Shown here piece after piece: positions 41,247 through 50,402 of a DNA stretch of 64,000 nt. Source of the DNA: CAVVXN01 sp963772585 (GTDB lineage Bacteria > Planctomycetota > PLA2 > JAEUHO01); assembly GCA_963772585.1 (NCBI GenBank), contig CAVYXV010000009.1, positions 124,001-188,000 of the forward strand. The letters run 5' to 3'. Numbering within the stretch: position 1 is the stretch's first letter; the number at the start of each line of letters is the position of its first letter. The notes under the pieces were generated by a model. It had not been told where the DNA came from. It searched no databases and was given only the letters and a program-made list of their open reading frames with translations. A program made the translations under genes and the position numbers.

Positions 41247-42884
41247 ATGCGACACATGCTTGGAGGAGCGATCGCGGTGGCGGTCGTCCTCGTGGCATCG
41301 GTCGTGGGTGCGTGCGGCGGCGGTGGAGACGGTCCCGCGGCCGATCCCACCTTGCGTACCGGGCAGCTCGTCGCTACGCCGGTCCAAGGCCTGCGCTTCG
41401 ACACGGCGACCCTGTCGGGCACGACCGACGCACAGGGTCGGTTCGTCTTCCGGGTCGGTGAGACGGTGCGGTTCTTCCTCGGGGACACGCTGCTCGGCGC
41501 GGCCGCCGGCAAGGCATGCGTCTCCCCCTTCGACCTCGTGGACGGCGCGGATCCCGTCGTCGGTTGCGAAAGCACCGCGAAGCGCCTCCGGGGGGAGGGC
41601 GACCCGTACAACGAGGTCTTGAACCTGGCCACGCTGCTCCAGACCTTCGACTGGGACGGGGACGCCTCCAATGGCGTCCAGATCACTGCCGACGTGGCGG
41701 CTCTCTTCAACGGAACGAGCATCGACTTCGGCGGGGAGACGTGGCAGTTCGAGCACCGCCCCGCCTTTCGCGACCGCCTCAACGCGGCCAACGCGCAAGG
41801 ACTCCTGGCCGACCACCGCCAGGTCTGCCGACCGTGGATCGTGGCGTCGAACCTGTACGCGGGTCTCGACGTCTCGCCCGCGCTCACGGCTTGCACGCGA
41901 CGGGAGTACGACGCGGGGGCGAACGGGTCCGTCGACGCCATCCAGATGTACGCGTACAGCGCGGACGGGTGCATGACCCGGCAGCGGCGGGACGACGACG
42001 GGGACGCGACGCTCGACGCCATCACGAAGTGCTTCTACGACGCGCACGGAAGGGAGACGCGGCGCGAGGAGGACCAGAATGGTCTCGGCATTCCGGACGA
42101 CATCACGACGAGCGAGTACGACCCCGACGGGAACCGCTCCCGGGTCGTGTTCGACACGGACGGCGACGGCTCCGCGGATCGCATCGAGACGATGGCGTAC
42201 AACGCGTGGGGTCAGGAGACCCGGCGCGAGTCGGACAAGGATGCAAATGGGGTCGTGGACGACGTCACGACGACCCGGTACGACCTGGGGGGGCGCGTCA
42301 CGCGCACGGAGTACGACGCCGACGCCGACGGCACTCCGAACGCGGTGTACCTCTACGAGTACGATGCCTGTGGTCGACAGACCGTGTCGAGCGCGGACAC
42401 GGACGGCGACGGGGTCCTGGACGTGATCGACCGGAACCACTACGACGCACAGGGGCGCAAGATCCGCGAGGATTACGATACGGATGCTGACGGCTCCACG
42501 GACGCGATCCGCCTCTACGAGTACGACCTCGATGGGCACCGGAGGCGCGAGGAGTGGGACGGCGACGCCGACGGCGTCGCGGACAGCATCACGACCTGGG
42601 CGTACGACCACGACGGCCATTGCACCAGTACCACCCACGACGCCGACGCGGACGGTGTTCCCGACGAGCGGAGTACGCGCACCTACGACGCGTTGGGGCG
42701 GCCCGTCCGCTACGAATACGACGACGGCGCGGACGGCACGCCGGACAGCATTACCACGAGGGAGTACGACGCGAGCGGGAGCATGAGCCGCCGCCTCGAG
42801 GACTACGACGGCGACGGCACGCTGGACGAAATCGTCACCTACGAGCACGCCGGCGACGGCTGGTGGTCCATGTTCTGGGATTGA
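41247..42884 (+). CDS. Lipoprotein with tandem YD/acidic repeats
   Basis: 545 residues. The signal peptide ends in a lipobox (VVGAC, Cys about residue 24). An N-terminal region (about 35-210) has a 'GTTDAQGRFVFRVGETV' segment seen in surface lipoproteins. From about residue 220 to the end, a ~25-residue unit repeats roughly a dozen times: Y-D-x2-G-x-x-x-R-x-E-x-D-x-D-x-D-G-x-x-D-x-I. This merges a YD (RHS-type) strand pair with an acidic DxDxDGxxD loop like the calcium-binding loops of thrombospondin type-3 repeats. The whole could be a Ca2+-stiffened beta strip on the outer membrane. No RHS core/toxin domain follows. ATG 41247 or 41256 could be the start. Confidence 0.7.
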   Translation: MRHMLGGAIAVAVVLVASVVGACGGGGDGPAADPTLRTGQLVATPVQGLRFDTATLSGTTDAQGRFVFRVGETVRFFLGDTLLGAAAGKACVSPFDLVDGADPVVGCESTAKRLRGEGDPYNEVLNLATLLQTFDWDGDASNGVQITADVAALFNGTSIDFGGETWQFEHRPAFRDRLNAANAQGLLADHRQVCRPWIVASNLYAGLDVSPALTACTRREYDAGANGSVDAIQMYAYSADGCMTRQRRDDDGDATLDAITKCFYDAHGRETRREEDQNGLGIPDDITTSEYDPDGNRSRVVFDTDGDGSADRIETMAYNAWGQETRRESDKDANGVVDDVTTTRYDLGGRVTRTEYDADADGTPNAVYLYEYDACGRQTVSSADTDGDGVLDVIDRNHYDAQGRKIREDYDTDADGSTDAIRLYEYDLDGHRRREEWDGDADGVADSITTWAYDHDGHCTSTTHDADADGVPDERSTRTYDALGRPVRYEYDDGADGTPDSITTREYDASGSMSRRLEDYDGDGTLDEIVTYEHAGDGWWSMFWD

Positions 42885-43128
42885 CGGCCGGGGATCCAGG
42901 GCCCGAGAGCCCGGGCGGGCGGTCCGGGGAAAGCGCCTCCGGGGTGGGAAGCCGGGAGGCCCGGGACCGGGCGAGCAAGGACGCCGCGGCGAGGGCCGTC
43001 CGCGTTTCCGCCGTCCCGGGAGCGATCCGAAGGGGGGGACCCGGGGCGGCCTCGGCGGGGGGCGGGCCGACCCGGACGTGACCCGTGGCGCCGGCATCGA
43101 TCGAGGCAGGGGCGCCATCGTCGGGCCG

Positions 43129-43950
43129 ATGGCCTACGCTGTTCGCGTGGCGAGTTGGGACGAACTGCTGTCTCGCACCGAGCCGTGGGTGATCGCGCAC
43201 CGAGGCTTCTCGGCGGACTTCCCGGAGAACACCCTGGCGGCCTTCCGGGCGGCCATCGCGGCGGGAGCCGACGCCGTGGCGCTCGACGTGACCCTGACCG
43301 GGGACGGCGTTCCGGTCGTCCTCCACCACGAGCAGCTGGATCGCACTACGGACGGGAAGGGCCTCGTCTGCTACGCCTCCGCCGACACCATCGCAGCCCT
43401 CGACGCCGGCTCCTGGTTCGATGTCCGGTTCGCCGGGGAACGGGTGCCGACATTGGCTCGCGTGCTGGAGGAAGTGGGCGGGCAGACGGTCCTCGTTCTC
43501 GAGCTCCGCACTCCGGCCTTCGATGAGTCGGACGAAGGCGTCCACCTCGAGAGCATCGTGGCGGACCTGATCCGACGGTTCGGGCTGGAGGCGTCGGTCG
43601 TGCTCTCGAGCTTCCAGCCGCGGTTCTTCGCCCGCATCGAACGGAGTGCCGCGTCGGTTCCCCGCATCCTGCTCTGCGATCAGCGTCCCGCCGAGACGGA
43701 TCTGGTGACCACCTGCCGCCGATGGGGGGCGATGGGCGTGGGGCCGGACGCGGACCTCGTCGAGCAGGGGGACCTTCTTCGGTTGAGAGCGGCGGGACTC
43801 CGCGTTTTTCCCTGGACGATCAACCGGGAGGAGCGGATGCGGCGTTTCCTGGCGTGGGGCGTGGACGGCATCATCACGGATCGGCCCGACGTCCTTCGCA
43901 GGGTCATCGGCCCAACGGCGCGTCCGAGCTCCATGTCGGCGCCGACGTAG
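43129..43950 (+). CDS. Glycerophosphodiester phosphodiesterase-family protein
   Basis: 273 residues, TIM-barrel length for GDPD. The N-terminal 'IAHRGFSADFPENTLAAFR' has the catalytic His-Arg and Glu-Asn, and 'RAAIAAGADAVALDVTLTGD', 'VVLHHEQLDRTTDG' follow. Active enzymes usually have E-x-D in the second block and HD in the third; here they are A-L-D and HH, so one metal ligand and a neighbouring Asp differ. The second catalytic area 'VLVLELRT' and 'FPWTINREERM' with final 'VDGIITDRPDVL' are normal. It either uses an altered site or has lost GDPD activity. ATG 43129 is chosen over the 17-codon longer frame. It converges on the secretin gene with a 30-bp gap. Confidence 0.78.
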   Translation: MAYAVRVASWDELLSRTEPWVIAHRGFSADFPENTLAAFRAAIAAGADAVALDVTLTGDGVPVVLHHEQLDRTTDGKGLVCYASADTIAALDAGSWFDVRFAGERVPTLARVLEEVGGQTVLVLELRTPAFDESDEGVHLESIVADLIRRFGLEASVVLSSFQPRFFARIERSAASVPRILLCDQRPAETDLVTTCRRWGAMGVGPDADLVEQGDLLRLRAAGLRVFPWTINREERMRRFLAWGVDGIITDRPDVLRRVIGPTARPSSMSAPT

Positions 43951-43980
43951 GATCCGTCGGGTTCGGCTCCCGGGCCCGCG

Positions 43981-45912
43981 CTACCGGCAGGCGCCGCTCG
44001 CGCGAAGTTCCGGCGGCCGCACGCCGCGCATGAGCTCATGCACGTCGGGATACGCCCAGAGGCGGGCCTTGTTCGTGGGCTGTCGCTCGACCACCGGGTG
44101 GACGACGATCACGAGCTGGACTTCGTCGCCATCGCGACTGTAGTTGTCGAAGAGCCCCCCGATCAGGGGCAGGTCCGAGATGCCCGGCGTGCCGTCCTTG
44201 GTCGATTGCATGTTGCGCGACAGGATGCCCCCGATGAGCAGTGCCTGCCCGTCGTCCAGAAGGGCGGTCGTCCGCAGGTACCGGGTGCGGAAGGCCGTCG
44301 TCTCCTGCGTCCGACCGGTGGAGGAGCGGATGGCCGCCGTGAGCTGGGCGTCCGGAAGGCTGATCTCCGGGAGCACGTCCATCGTGATGCGCCCGTTCTC
44401 GCCGACGAGGGGACGCACGGACAACTGCACGCCGAACTGCTTGAAGGTGACGGAATTCAAGATGCCGTCCGTCACGATGTTCGTGTTGAAGGACTCGGGG
44501 ACGGGGATCTCGCCGCCGACCTGGAAGAACGCACGTTCGCCCGACAGCACCGTGAGCGAGGGCCGGGACAGGCTCCTTGCCCATCCCTTCGACTCGAGCA
44601 GGGACAGAACGGAGTCGACGGCGAAGTCGTCGCCGCTCAACTGGAACCGGTTCGAGAGGGTCCCGGCGAGGAATCCGAACACGTTCTGCACGTCGGGGTC
44701 GTTGCCCTGGGCCCCGACGTTCGCGGCGCGGTTCCCTTGGACCGCGCTCGCGACCGCGCCGGCCTCGATCGACGGCTGGGTGAAGTTCGAGAGGAGGAGG
44801 CCGAAGTTGCTGCGGTACTGACGGAGCTTCGAGGAGTTCACTTCGTAGAGCCGGATGTCCACGCGAACCTGGGGGAGGTCGCGCACCTCGACGAAGGAGA
44901 GCAGCCGTCCGTTGGCCGCCTGGACGACCTTGGCCCGGCCGAGGTTCGCCTCGATGAGGTTCTTCAGCTGGGTGGTGGATCCCGATCCTCCGAAGAGCTG
45001 CGTCATGCCCCTCGATCCGACGGCGCCCTGGCCGCCGCCGGCCTGGTCCACCCGATCCATGAGGGCCCCGGATTCGTCCGCCCGCACCTCGATGTCGTTC
45101 TTGTTGGCGTCGCCCAGCATGCTCTGCGCCACGCTGATCGCGCGGACGAGATCGACCTGGGTAGAGAGCCACCCCTCGAGGACGAAGATGTCCACGTCGT
45201 CGTCGGGAATGCGTCCCCGGACGAGGCGGCGCACGCGGACGGTCTTGGTGCCGATCATCCCCAGGGCCTCTTCCATGCGGTCTTCGAGGCGGCCGGGAAG
45301 GGTCTCGACGCGGATGAGGTTGATGACCGTGCCGCTCGCGCGCGTCGCCTCGACGGCCTCCACGTGCGGCGCCTGCCCCCCCGTGGCGGCCTCGCCCGCG
45401 GGGGCGACCGCCGGGGCCCGCTGCCGCGTCTCGCGGCGCGCGTCCAGGTAGCGCTGGGAGGCCTCTTCCGCGGCGTTGGAGTAGGAGACGTCCGGCACGA
45501 GTCCGCGCAGGACCACCGCGTCGCGATCGGGGGCGGACTGTACGGTGATGCTGGGGTAGATCTCCTTCAGGGCCTCTTCGAGGAGCCCCAGGTCCCGCTT
45601 CACCTGGACGAGGTAGAAGTCGGTGGAGTCGTCGTCGAACCAGACGAAGACGGTCGTGCGCCCCGGCTTCTGGCCGAGCAGCAGCACCTCCCGGGGGGTC
45701 AGGATCTCGTCGCCCAGGATCTCGGGGTCCGCCACGGCCACCCGCGCGACGTCCCTCTCGAAGGAGAGCCGCTTGTACGTCGAGACGAGCACCTCGAACT
45801 GGGGGTGCTCCTCGTCGTCGGCTCTCGCCGCGGGCAGCGCCAGGGCCACGACGATGGCCGTGGCCACGACGGCCGCGATCCGGCGCGCAAGTCTGGTGTG
45901 CTCGTGCTTCAC
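43981..45912 (-). CDS. Tad secretin (RcpA/CpaC-like)
   Basis: 643 residues forming the outer-membrane pore for Flp pili. A signal peptide (AAVVATAIVVALALPAARA) is followed by the pilus-type N0 region with 'RVAVADPEILGDEILTPREVLLLG' (about 60-85) and 'TTVFVWFDDDSTDFYLVQV', then extended N1-like repeats with a ~60-residue Ala/Gly/Gln insert. The C-terminal secretin domain (about 390-600) has 'SRPSLTVLSGERAFFQVGGEIPVP' and 'QEGTAFRTRYLRTTALLDDGQ' in the family order. GTG 45912 is chosen because GGGAGG lies about five bases upstream and it begins just before the signal peptide; a longer frame starting at 45987 has no ribosome-binding site. It is the last gene of the Tad operon. Confidence 0.92.
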   Translation of the reverse strand: MKHEHTRLARRIAAVVATAIVVALALPAARADDEEHPQFEVLVSTYKRLSFERDVARVAVADPEILGDEILTPREVLLLGQKPGRTTVFVWFDDDSTDFYLVQVKRDLGLLEEALKEIYPSITVQSAPDRDAVVLRGLVPDVSYSNAAEEASQRYLDARRETRQRAPAVAPAGEAATGGQAPHVEAVEATRASGTVINLIRVETLPGRLEDRMEEALGMIGTKTVRVRRLVRGRIPDDDVDIFVLEGWLSTQVDLVRAISVAQSMLGDANKNDIEVRADESGALMDRVDQAGGGQGAVGSRGMTQLFGGSGSTTQLKNLIEANLGRAKVVQAANGRLLSFVEVRDLPQVRVDIRLYEVNSSKLRQYRSNFGLLLSNFTQPSIEAGAVASAVQGNRAANVGAQGNDPDVQNVFGFLAGTLSNRFQLSGDDFAVDSVLSLLESKGWARSLSRPSLTVLSGERAFFQVGGEIPVPESFNTNIVTDGILNSVTFKQFGVQLSVRPLVGENGRITMDVLPEISLPDAQLTAAIRSSTGRTQETTAFRTRYLRTTALLDDGQALLIGGILSRNMQSTKDGTPGISDLPLIGGLFDNYSRDGDEVQLVIVVHPVVERQPTNKARLWAYPDVHELMRGVRPPELRASGACR

Positions 45913-46044
45913 GGCGACCTCCCGTGTCGACCGCCGGTCGACGTCGCTGGCAGCTGCCTCGCGGCTCCACTCTCGGATGCGATTCACGTTTGCGCTCCCG
46001 GTCGTCCTGGCCTGCCTCCGAGTCCGTTCTGCCTGGTGGGGGCA

Positions 46045-46215
46045 TCAGCCCCGCGTGTCGCAGGGATCGCAGGGATCCCCGCAGGGGGCACAGTCGTTGC
46101 CGCACGGCTTCCACCACTTCCTCGAGTCCTGGCAGCAGTGGTGACAGCACCCGCTGAACATCCCTGCGAGGACGAGCAGCAGGACGGCGAGGCCGAGCTT
46201 GTGCAGGTGCTTCAT
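46045..46215 (-). CDS. Tiny Cys-rich lipoprotein in the Tad locus
   Basis: 56 residues, read from ATG at 46215 to TGA at 46045. The signal peptide KHLHKLGLAVLLLVLAGMFS ends in a lipobox with Cys23. The 34-residue mature part contains nine Cys, in the sequence order CCHHCC, then C at 38, 42, 45, 49 and 52, spaced C-x3-C-x2-C-x3-C-x2-C with Asp/Pro/Gly between. A purine-rich AGAGGGA precedes the ATG. It lies between the TPR lipoprotein (23 bp) and the secretin gene on the same strand. Inference: outer-membrane-anchored metal binder or disulfide-rich partner of the secretin, perhaps a pilotin-like helper. No family is recognised. Easily missed because of its size. Confidence 0.65.
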   Translation of the reverse strand: MKHLHKLGLAVLLLVLAGMFSGCCHHCCQDSRKWWKPCGNDCAPCGDPCDPCDTRG

Positions 46216-46238
46216 GTCCGGCGTCCCTCTCTCATTCG

Positions 46239-46997
46239 TCAGCGCGTGCCCACGGGGGGGTACGCGACGGTCTGGGTGTCGGTGACGAGCCCCGTGTCGA
46301 GCGCTTCGAGGCGTATCTTCGGCTGCGGCCAGTGGGGAAGGAGGGTGAGCGAGGTCTTGTAGTGCCCGGTCGCCTCGGCCGTGTTGCCCCGGGCCTCCTC
46401 GATGACTCCGCGGTTGTACTCGATGCGCCCCCGCAGCCCGCCGAGGCGTTCGGCGATGTCCAGTTCCCCCATGGCGTCGTCGAAGGCGTCATCCAGGAAG
46501 TAGGCGGAGGACATCGTCTCGTGCAGCAGGGCGTCGTTCGGGACCAGGGCGATCTGGTCCTTCAGGATGCGCTTGGCCAGCCCGGCGTTTCCTGCCTCCA
46601 TCGCGATCCTTGCGCGAAGGACCACGGCCTCGGGTTGGACCGGTTGGATCTCGAGCGCGGTGTCCAGGTGCTCGGTCGCGCGGACGGGATCGCCGGCCTC
46701 GTAGGCGAGCAGCCCCGCCATCAACCTCGTGGGGGCGTGGCGCGGGAAGCGATAGAGGAGATTCTCCGTCTGCCGGCGGATCATCTCCTTCGACCGCACC
46801 CCGGTCTCGCAGTCGCTGCAGGTGCTCTTCTCGTAGAGCCCGTGGTAGGGCGCCCGTTGCCAGGCGTCGCGAAGCTCCATCACGGCGGCATCGGGGTCGC
46901 CGGGGCAGTCCGGCGGCGGTCCCAGTGCGCTGCGACAAGCGGACAGGGCGAGCACGGCGATGCCGAGCACCCATGCGAGGCGACAGCCAGCCAACAT
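46239..46997 (-). CDS. TPR lipoprotein (TadD-like)
   Basis: 252 residues. Lipobox LSAC near residue 21 after a clear signal peptide. About five tetratricopeptide repeats (e.g. 'PTRLMAGLLAYEAGDPVRATEHLDTALEIQP', 'GRIEYNRGVIEEARGNTAEATGHYKTSLTLLP'). TadD lipoproteins help assemble the Tad secretin. GGAGGAG just before ATG 46997 fixes the start. A 'CSDCETG' C-x2-C motif near residue 60 is unusual and echoes the Cys-rich neighbour. It lies downstream of TadC (217-bp gap) and 23 bp upstream of the tiny lipoprotein. Confidence 0.85.
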   Translation of the reverse strand: MLAGCRLAWVLGIAVLALSACRSALGPPPDCPGDPDAAVMELRDAWQRAPYHGLYEKSTCSDCETGVRSKEMIRRQTENLLYRFPRHAPTRLMAGLLAYEAGDPVRATEHLDTALEIQPVQPEAVVLRARIAMEAGNAGLAKRILKDQIALVPNDALLHETMSSAYFLDDAFDDAMGELDIAERLGGLRGRIEYNRGVIEEARGNTAEATGHYKTSLTLLPHWPQPKIRLEALDTGLVTDTQTVAYPPVGTR

Positions 46998-47213
46998 GCG
47001 GCTCCTCCTTCCCGGGGACGGTTCGGGCCGGACCCTCGGCACGAGCGCCCCCTCCTGTCGAGAAACCCAGCCTCCGCCCGTGGAGAGCCTCTCCCTACCG
47101 CGTCACGAATGCGTCTCCGGGACGCGTGCCCTGAAGAAGCCGTGAAGGATCGGGCGCGCTTCGGCGGGCGCTCCGAAGGCTTCCGGGTGCACTCGCCCCC
47201 GTCCGCCGGGAGG

Positions 47214-48149
47214 TCAGATGGGCGGCCCGGCCTGGCGCACGACGCCGTCGATCACCCGGAGGAACTCGTACAGCGCCGGCCCCAACGTCCAGACGAAGAC
47301 CGCCGGGAGGAAGCAGAGGACCAGGGGGAAGACCAGCTTGACCGGCAGGCCCTGCGCCTGCACCAACGCCTGCTCGCGACGCCGCCCCTGCACGTCGTCC
47401 GCCTGGTGCTCCAGGACCCCGGAGAGGCCCCCGCCGACCTGCTCGGAGTGGACCATCGCCGAGACGAAGATGTTCATGGAGGTGACGTCGATGCGGGCCG
47501 CGAGGCGCCGCCAGGCCTGCACCCGAGGGACGCCGGCGAGGAGCTCGGCGCGGAAGGTGGCCAACTCCTGCGAGAGGGGGCGGGTGGGGTCGCTGGACTC
47601 CAGCACGCGCATGAGGGCCTGGTCGAGGCCGAGCCCTGCCCGCGCCAGGGTGGCGAGGATCTGGAGCGTCAGGGGAAGGTCCTCCTCGACCTCCCGGACG
47701 CGGCGTCGTCGAGACGCCCGCACCCTCAGCCACGGAAGGCTGGCGAGGACCACCAGAAGGACCCACGGGGCGGCCAGGAGGACCGGCGAGAGGATGCCGC
47801 CCAGCTCGCCCGGAAGGGTGTCGAGCCAGACGACCGCGGCGGCCAGGAGCGCCGATTGGCGAATCGTGATCGCTACCAGACCTCCCAGCAGGAGCGCCGT
47901 GAGCGCGAAGAGGAAGAAGAGCTTCGCGGCCTCGCGGCGTCGGTAGCCCGCGAGGAAGAGCCACTTGCGGAGCCGCCCCATGCGCTCGTCGGGGACGGCC
48001 TCCACCTCGGGCTCGAAGGCGGCCCGGTGCTCTTCGGCGAGGCGGTCACGCACGCGCCGGAGGCGGATCGACTGCATGACCGCGAGGTAGAGCGCGGTGA
48101 TGATCGCGAGCCATGCGACGACGAGGAGGATGGTGCTGAGTGCCGGCAT
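47214..48149 (-). CDS. tadC: Tad pilus platform protein TadC
   Basis: 311-residue inner-membrane protein of the GspF/TadC family. An N-terminal helix (about 5-27) is followed by a cytoplasmic stretch, two helices near 85-150, a T2SSF cytoplasmic domain with 'EEDLPLTLQILATLARAGLGL' and 'AMVHSEQVGGGLSGVLEHQA', and a C-terminal helix 'PLVLCFLPAVFVWTLGPA'. Works with TadB as the assembly platform driven by TadA. Its ATG overlaps the TadB stop (TGATG), so translation is coupled. Confidence 0.92.
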   Translation of the reverse strand: MPALSTILLVVAWLAIITALYLAVMQSIRLRRVRDRLAEEHRAAFEPEVEAVPDERMGRLRKWLFLAGYRRREAAKLFFLFALTALLLGGLVAITIRQSALLAAAVVWLDTLPGELGGILSPVLLAAPWVLLVVLASLPWLRVRASRRRRVREVEEDLPLTLQILATLARAGLGLDQALMRVLESSDPTRPLSQELATFRAELLAGVPRVQAWRRLAARIDVTSMNIFVSAMVHSEQVGGGLSGVLEHQADDVQGRRREQALVQAQGLPVKLVFPLVLCFLPAVFVWTLGPALYEFLRVIDGVVRQAGPPI

Positions 48150-49000
48150 CAGAAGCGGATCCTCGACATGCGGGCGACCCAGACCGCGCCCAGGGCCTGG
48201 AGGATGATCCCGACGGCGGCCGCGGTCTTCCCGATCTCGGTCGAGAGGAAGCCCTCCATGCGCTCCGGCGTGAGGTGCCACATGAGGAGGGCGAGGACGT
48301 ACGTGAGGCCGAGGACGAAGAGCACGGAGACGCGGGCCTCGGTGCTCTGGGCGCGGACCCTCCGGCTGACTTCGACCCGGTCACGGATGAACCGGCCCGT
48401 GGTCGCCAGCGTGGGGGCGAGGTTCCCGCCGCCCTCCCACTGCACGGCGAGCGCGTAGTAGAAGAGCCGGAACGACTCCAGCGGCATCACGTCCGCCAAC
48501 TCCTTGCACACCTCGACCGGGTCGTCCCCGAGCCGGATGCGCGCCGTCAGTGTCAGGAGGTGGGGTTTCAGGAGCCTCCGCGAGTCCCGCTCCGCCCCCT
48601 GGAGGGCGTCGAGCACGCCGACGCCGGCGTGGAGGGAGGTCACGACGTGGTCGATGGCCTCGGCGAGCTGGACCTCCAGGGCCAATGTGCGGCGCGAGAC
48701 GAGGGTCGCGCGGATGAGGTAGCCGACCACGAAGAAGAGGATGCCGACGGCGATCGTCAGTAGTCCTCCCAACGTGGTGAAGAAGAGCATCAGCGCCATG
48801 CCCGCGATGCCGAGCAGCCATGGAAGGATCTGCTCGAGGGGCGTGACGACGCTGCCCACGTTCAGGATGCGCACGTGCGGGTCCCGGTGGACAGTGGGGA
48901 TGCGGCTCACGGCGACCTGGTGCCGGTGCAACCTCCGCTGCACGAACACGAAGAGGCTCACGAGCCCGACACCGCCCGCGGCAAAGGCCCAACTAGGCAC
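48149..49000 (-). CDS. tadB: Tad pilus platform protein TadB
   Basis: 283 residues, paralogous to TadC. Helices lie at about 5-20, 58-97 and 225-275; the T2SSF core has 'LAEAIDHVVTSLHAGVGVLDALQ' and 'LAVQWEGGGNLAPTLATTGRF'. It starts 8 bp inside the 3' end of tadA and overlaps tadC, so tadA-tadB-tadC form one coupled block. Confidence 0.92.
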   Translation of the reverse strand: MPSWAFAAGGVGLVSLFVFVQRRLHRHQVAVSRIPTVHRDPHVRILNVGSVVTPLEQILPWLLGIAGMALMLFFTTLGGLLTIAVGILFFVVGYLIRATLVSRRTLALEVQLAEAIDHVVTSLHAGVGVLDALQGAERDSRRLLKPHLLTLTARIRLGDDPVEVCKELADVMPLESFRLFYYALAVQWEGGGNLAPTLATTGRFIRDRVEVSRRVRAQSTEARVSVLFVLGLTYVLALLMWHLTPERMEGFLSTEIGKTAAAVGIILQALGAVWVARMSRIRF

Positions 49001-50402
49001 GACGGTACGCCTTCGCTTCCATGAACAGCGCCGGAGGGAGCGGATGTCCGCGTTCCCGGAAGACCTCGGCCACGCGCGGCACGACGCCCGTGGCGCGGAA
49101 GTCGCCCTGCACGCGCCGACCCTCGCGGCCCCTTCGCTTGAACGAGTAGATCTCGTTCAGCAAGGGCGTGTCGCCCTCGAGGCCCGTGATCTCGGCCACG
49201 CTCTCGATGCGCCGGACTCCGTCTTCGTAGCGGCGGACGTGGACGACGATCTCCAGGGCGCTCACGATCTGCTCCCGGATCGCCCGGGACGGGAGATCCA
49301 CACCGGACATGAGCACCATGGTCTCGAGGCGCGCCAGGGCGTCCCGCGGAGAATTTGCGTGGATCGTGCACAAACCGCCGTCGTGGCCCGTGTTCATGGC
49401 CTGGAGCATGTCGAGGGACTCGCCGCCGCGGACCTCGCCGACGATGATGCGATCCGGCCGCATGCGCAGTGCGTTCACCACGAGATCCCTCGCGGTGATC
49501 TTGCCGCGCCCCTCGATGTTCGGAGGTCGCGTCTCGAGGCGCACCGTGTGCTCCTGGTCCAACAGGAGCTCGGCCGTGTCCTCGATGGTGATGATCCGCT
49601 CCGTGGGGGGGATGACCTCGGCCAGGGCTCCGAGCAAGGTGGACTTGCCCGCTCCCGTGCCGCCCGAGATGAGCATGTTCTGTCGGCCGACCACGCACCG
49701 CTGGAGGAAGTCGAGCATCTGCCCCGAGAGCTCTCCGACGTCCGTGAGTTCCCGGCTGCGCATGCGGCGGCGGCCGAAACGCCGGATGGAGATCGTCGGG
49801 CCGTCGATGGAGACGGGGGGAATCGTCGCGTTGACGCGGCTCCCGTCCGCCAGCCGCGCGTCCAGCATGGGGGAGGCCATGTCGATCCGGCGCCCCACGC
49901 GCGCGGCGATGCGCTCGATCACGCGATGGATGTGGTCGTCGTCGCGGAAGCGGACCTTGGTCTTCTCGAGCTGTCCGAACCGCTCCACGTAGATCTGGTC
50001 CGGGGCGTTCACGAGGATGTCGCTGACCGCCGGATCGGCCATGAGCTGGGCCAGGGGGCCCACGCCGAGCGTCTCGTCGGCGAGATCGTCGGCGAGACGT
50101 TCCCGCTCCGCTGCGTTGAGCGGGAGTTCCTCCTCGGTGAGGACCCGGGCCACGAAGTCGCGGACGACCCGCTTGACGCCCTCCTCGTCCTCGGCGAGGA
50201 GCTTGCGGTCGCCGAATTCGTCGAGCAGGCGGGCGAGCAGGGAAGCCTTGACGGTGACGTAGTCGGCCCGTCCGGCGCGGACGTCCATGCTGGTCCCGCT
50301 CGTCGATCCCCGCTTGATGCGGGAGCTCGGGGCCGTGGAGACGGAGGCGGCGAACCGCTTGCGCAGCGCCTCGATGCGATCTCGGTCGCGAGATGCGCTC
50401 AT
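48993..50402 (-). CDS. tadA: Tad pilus ATPase TadA/CpaF
   Basis: 469-residue secretion ATPase of the CpaF type that powers Flp pilin polymerisation. The N-domain has 'LGVGPLAQLMADPAVSDILVN' and the CpaF signature 'DGSRVNATIPPVSIDGPTI'. Walker A GGTGAGKST at residues 247-255, Asp box 'IITIEDTAELLL', Walker B 'PDRIIVGEVRGGESLDMLQA' and His box 'GLCTIHANSP' are all intact. A ~45-residue Ser/Arg-rich N-terminal tail precedes the domain. It overlaps the tadZ stop by 4 bp. Confidence 0.96.
   Translation of the reverse strand: MSASRDRDRIEALRKRFAASVSTAPSSRIKRGSTSGTSMDVRAGRADYVTVKASLLARLLDEFGDRKLLAEDEEGVKRVVRDFVARVLTEEELPLNAAERERLADDLADETLGVGPLAQLMADPAVSDILVNAPDQIYVERFGQLEKTKVRFRDDDHIHRVIERIAARVGRRIDMASPMLDARLADGSRVNATIPPVSIDGPTISIRRFGRRRMRSRELTDVGELSGQMLDFLQRCVVGRQNMLISGGTGAGKSTLLGALAEVIPPTERIITIEDTAELLLDQEHTVRLETRPPNIEGRGKITARDLVVNALRMRPDRIIVGEVRGGESLDMLQAMNTGHDGGLCTIHANSPRDALARLETMVLMSGVDLPSRAIREQIVSALEIVVHVRRYEDGVRRIESVAEITGLEGDTPLLNEIYSFKRRGREGRRVQGDFRATGVVPRVAEVFRERGHPLPPALFMEAKAYRRA

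Noticed and set aside
40059..42025. Long minus-strand frames ending in 'GLEPRTYGLRVRCSTELS'
   Set aside because: Antisense of tRNA-Lys and of the peptidase and lipoprotein genes; codon quality is poor and plus-strand genes are clear.
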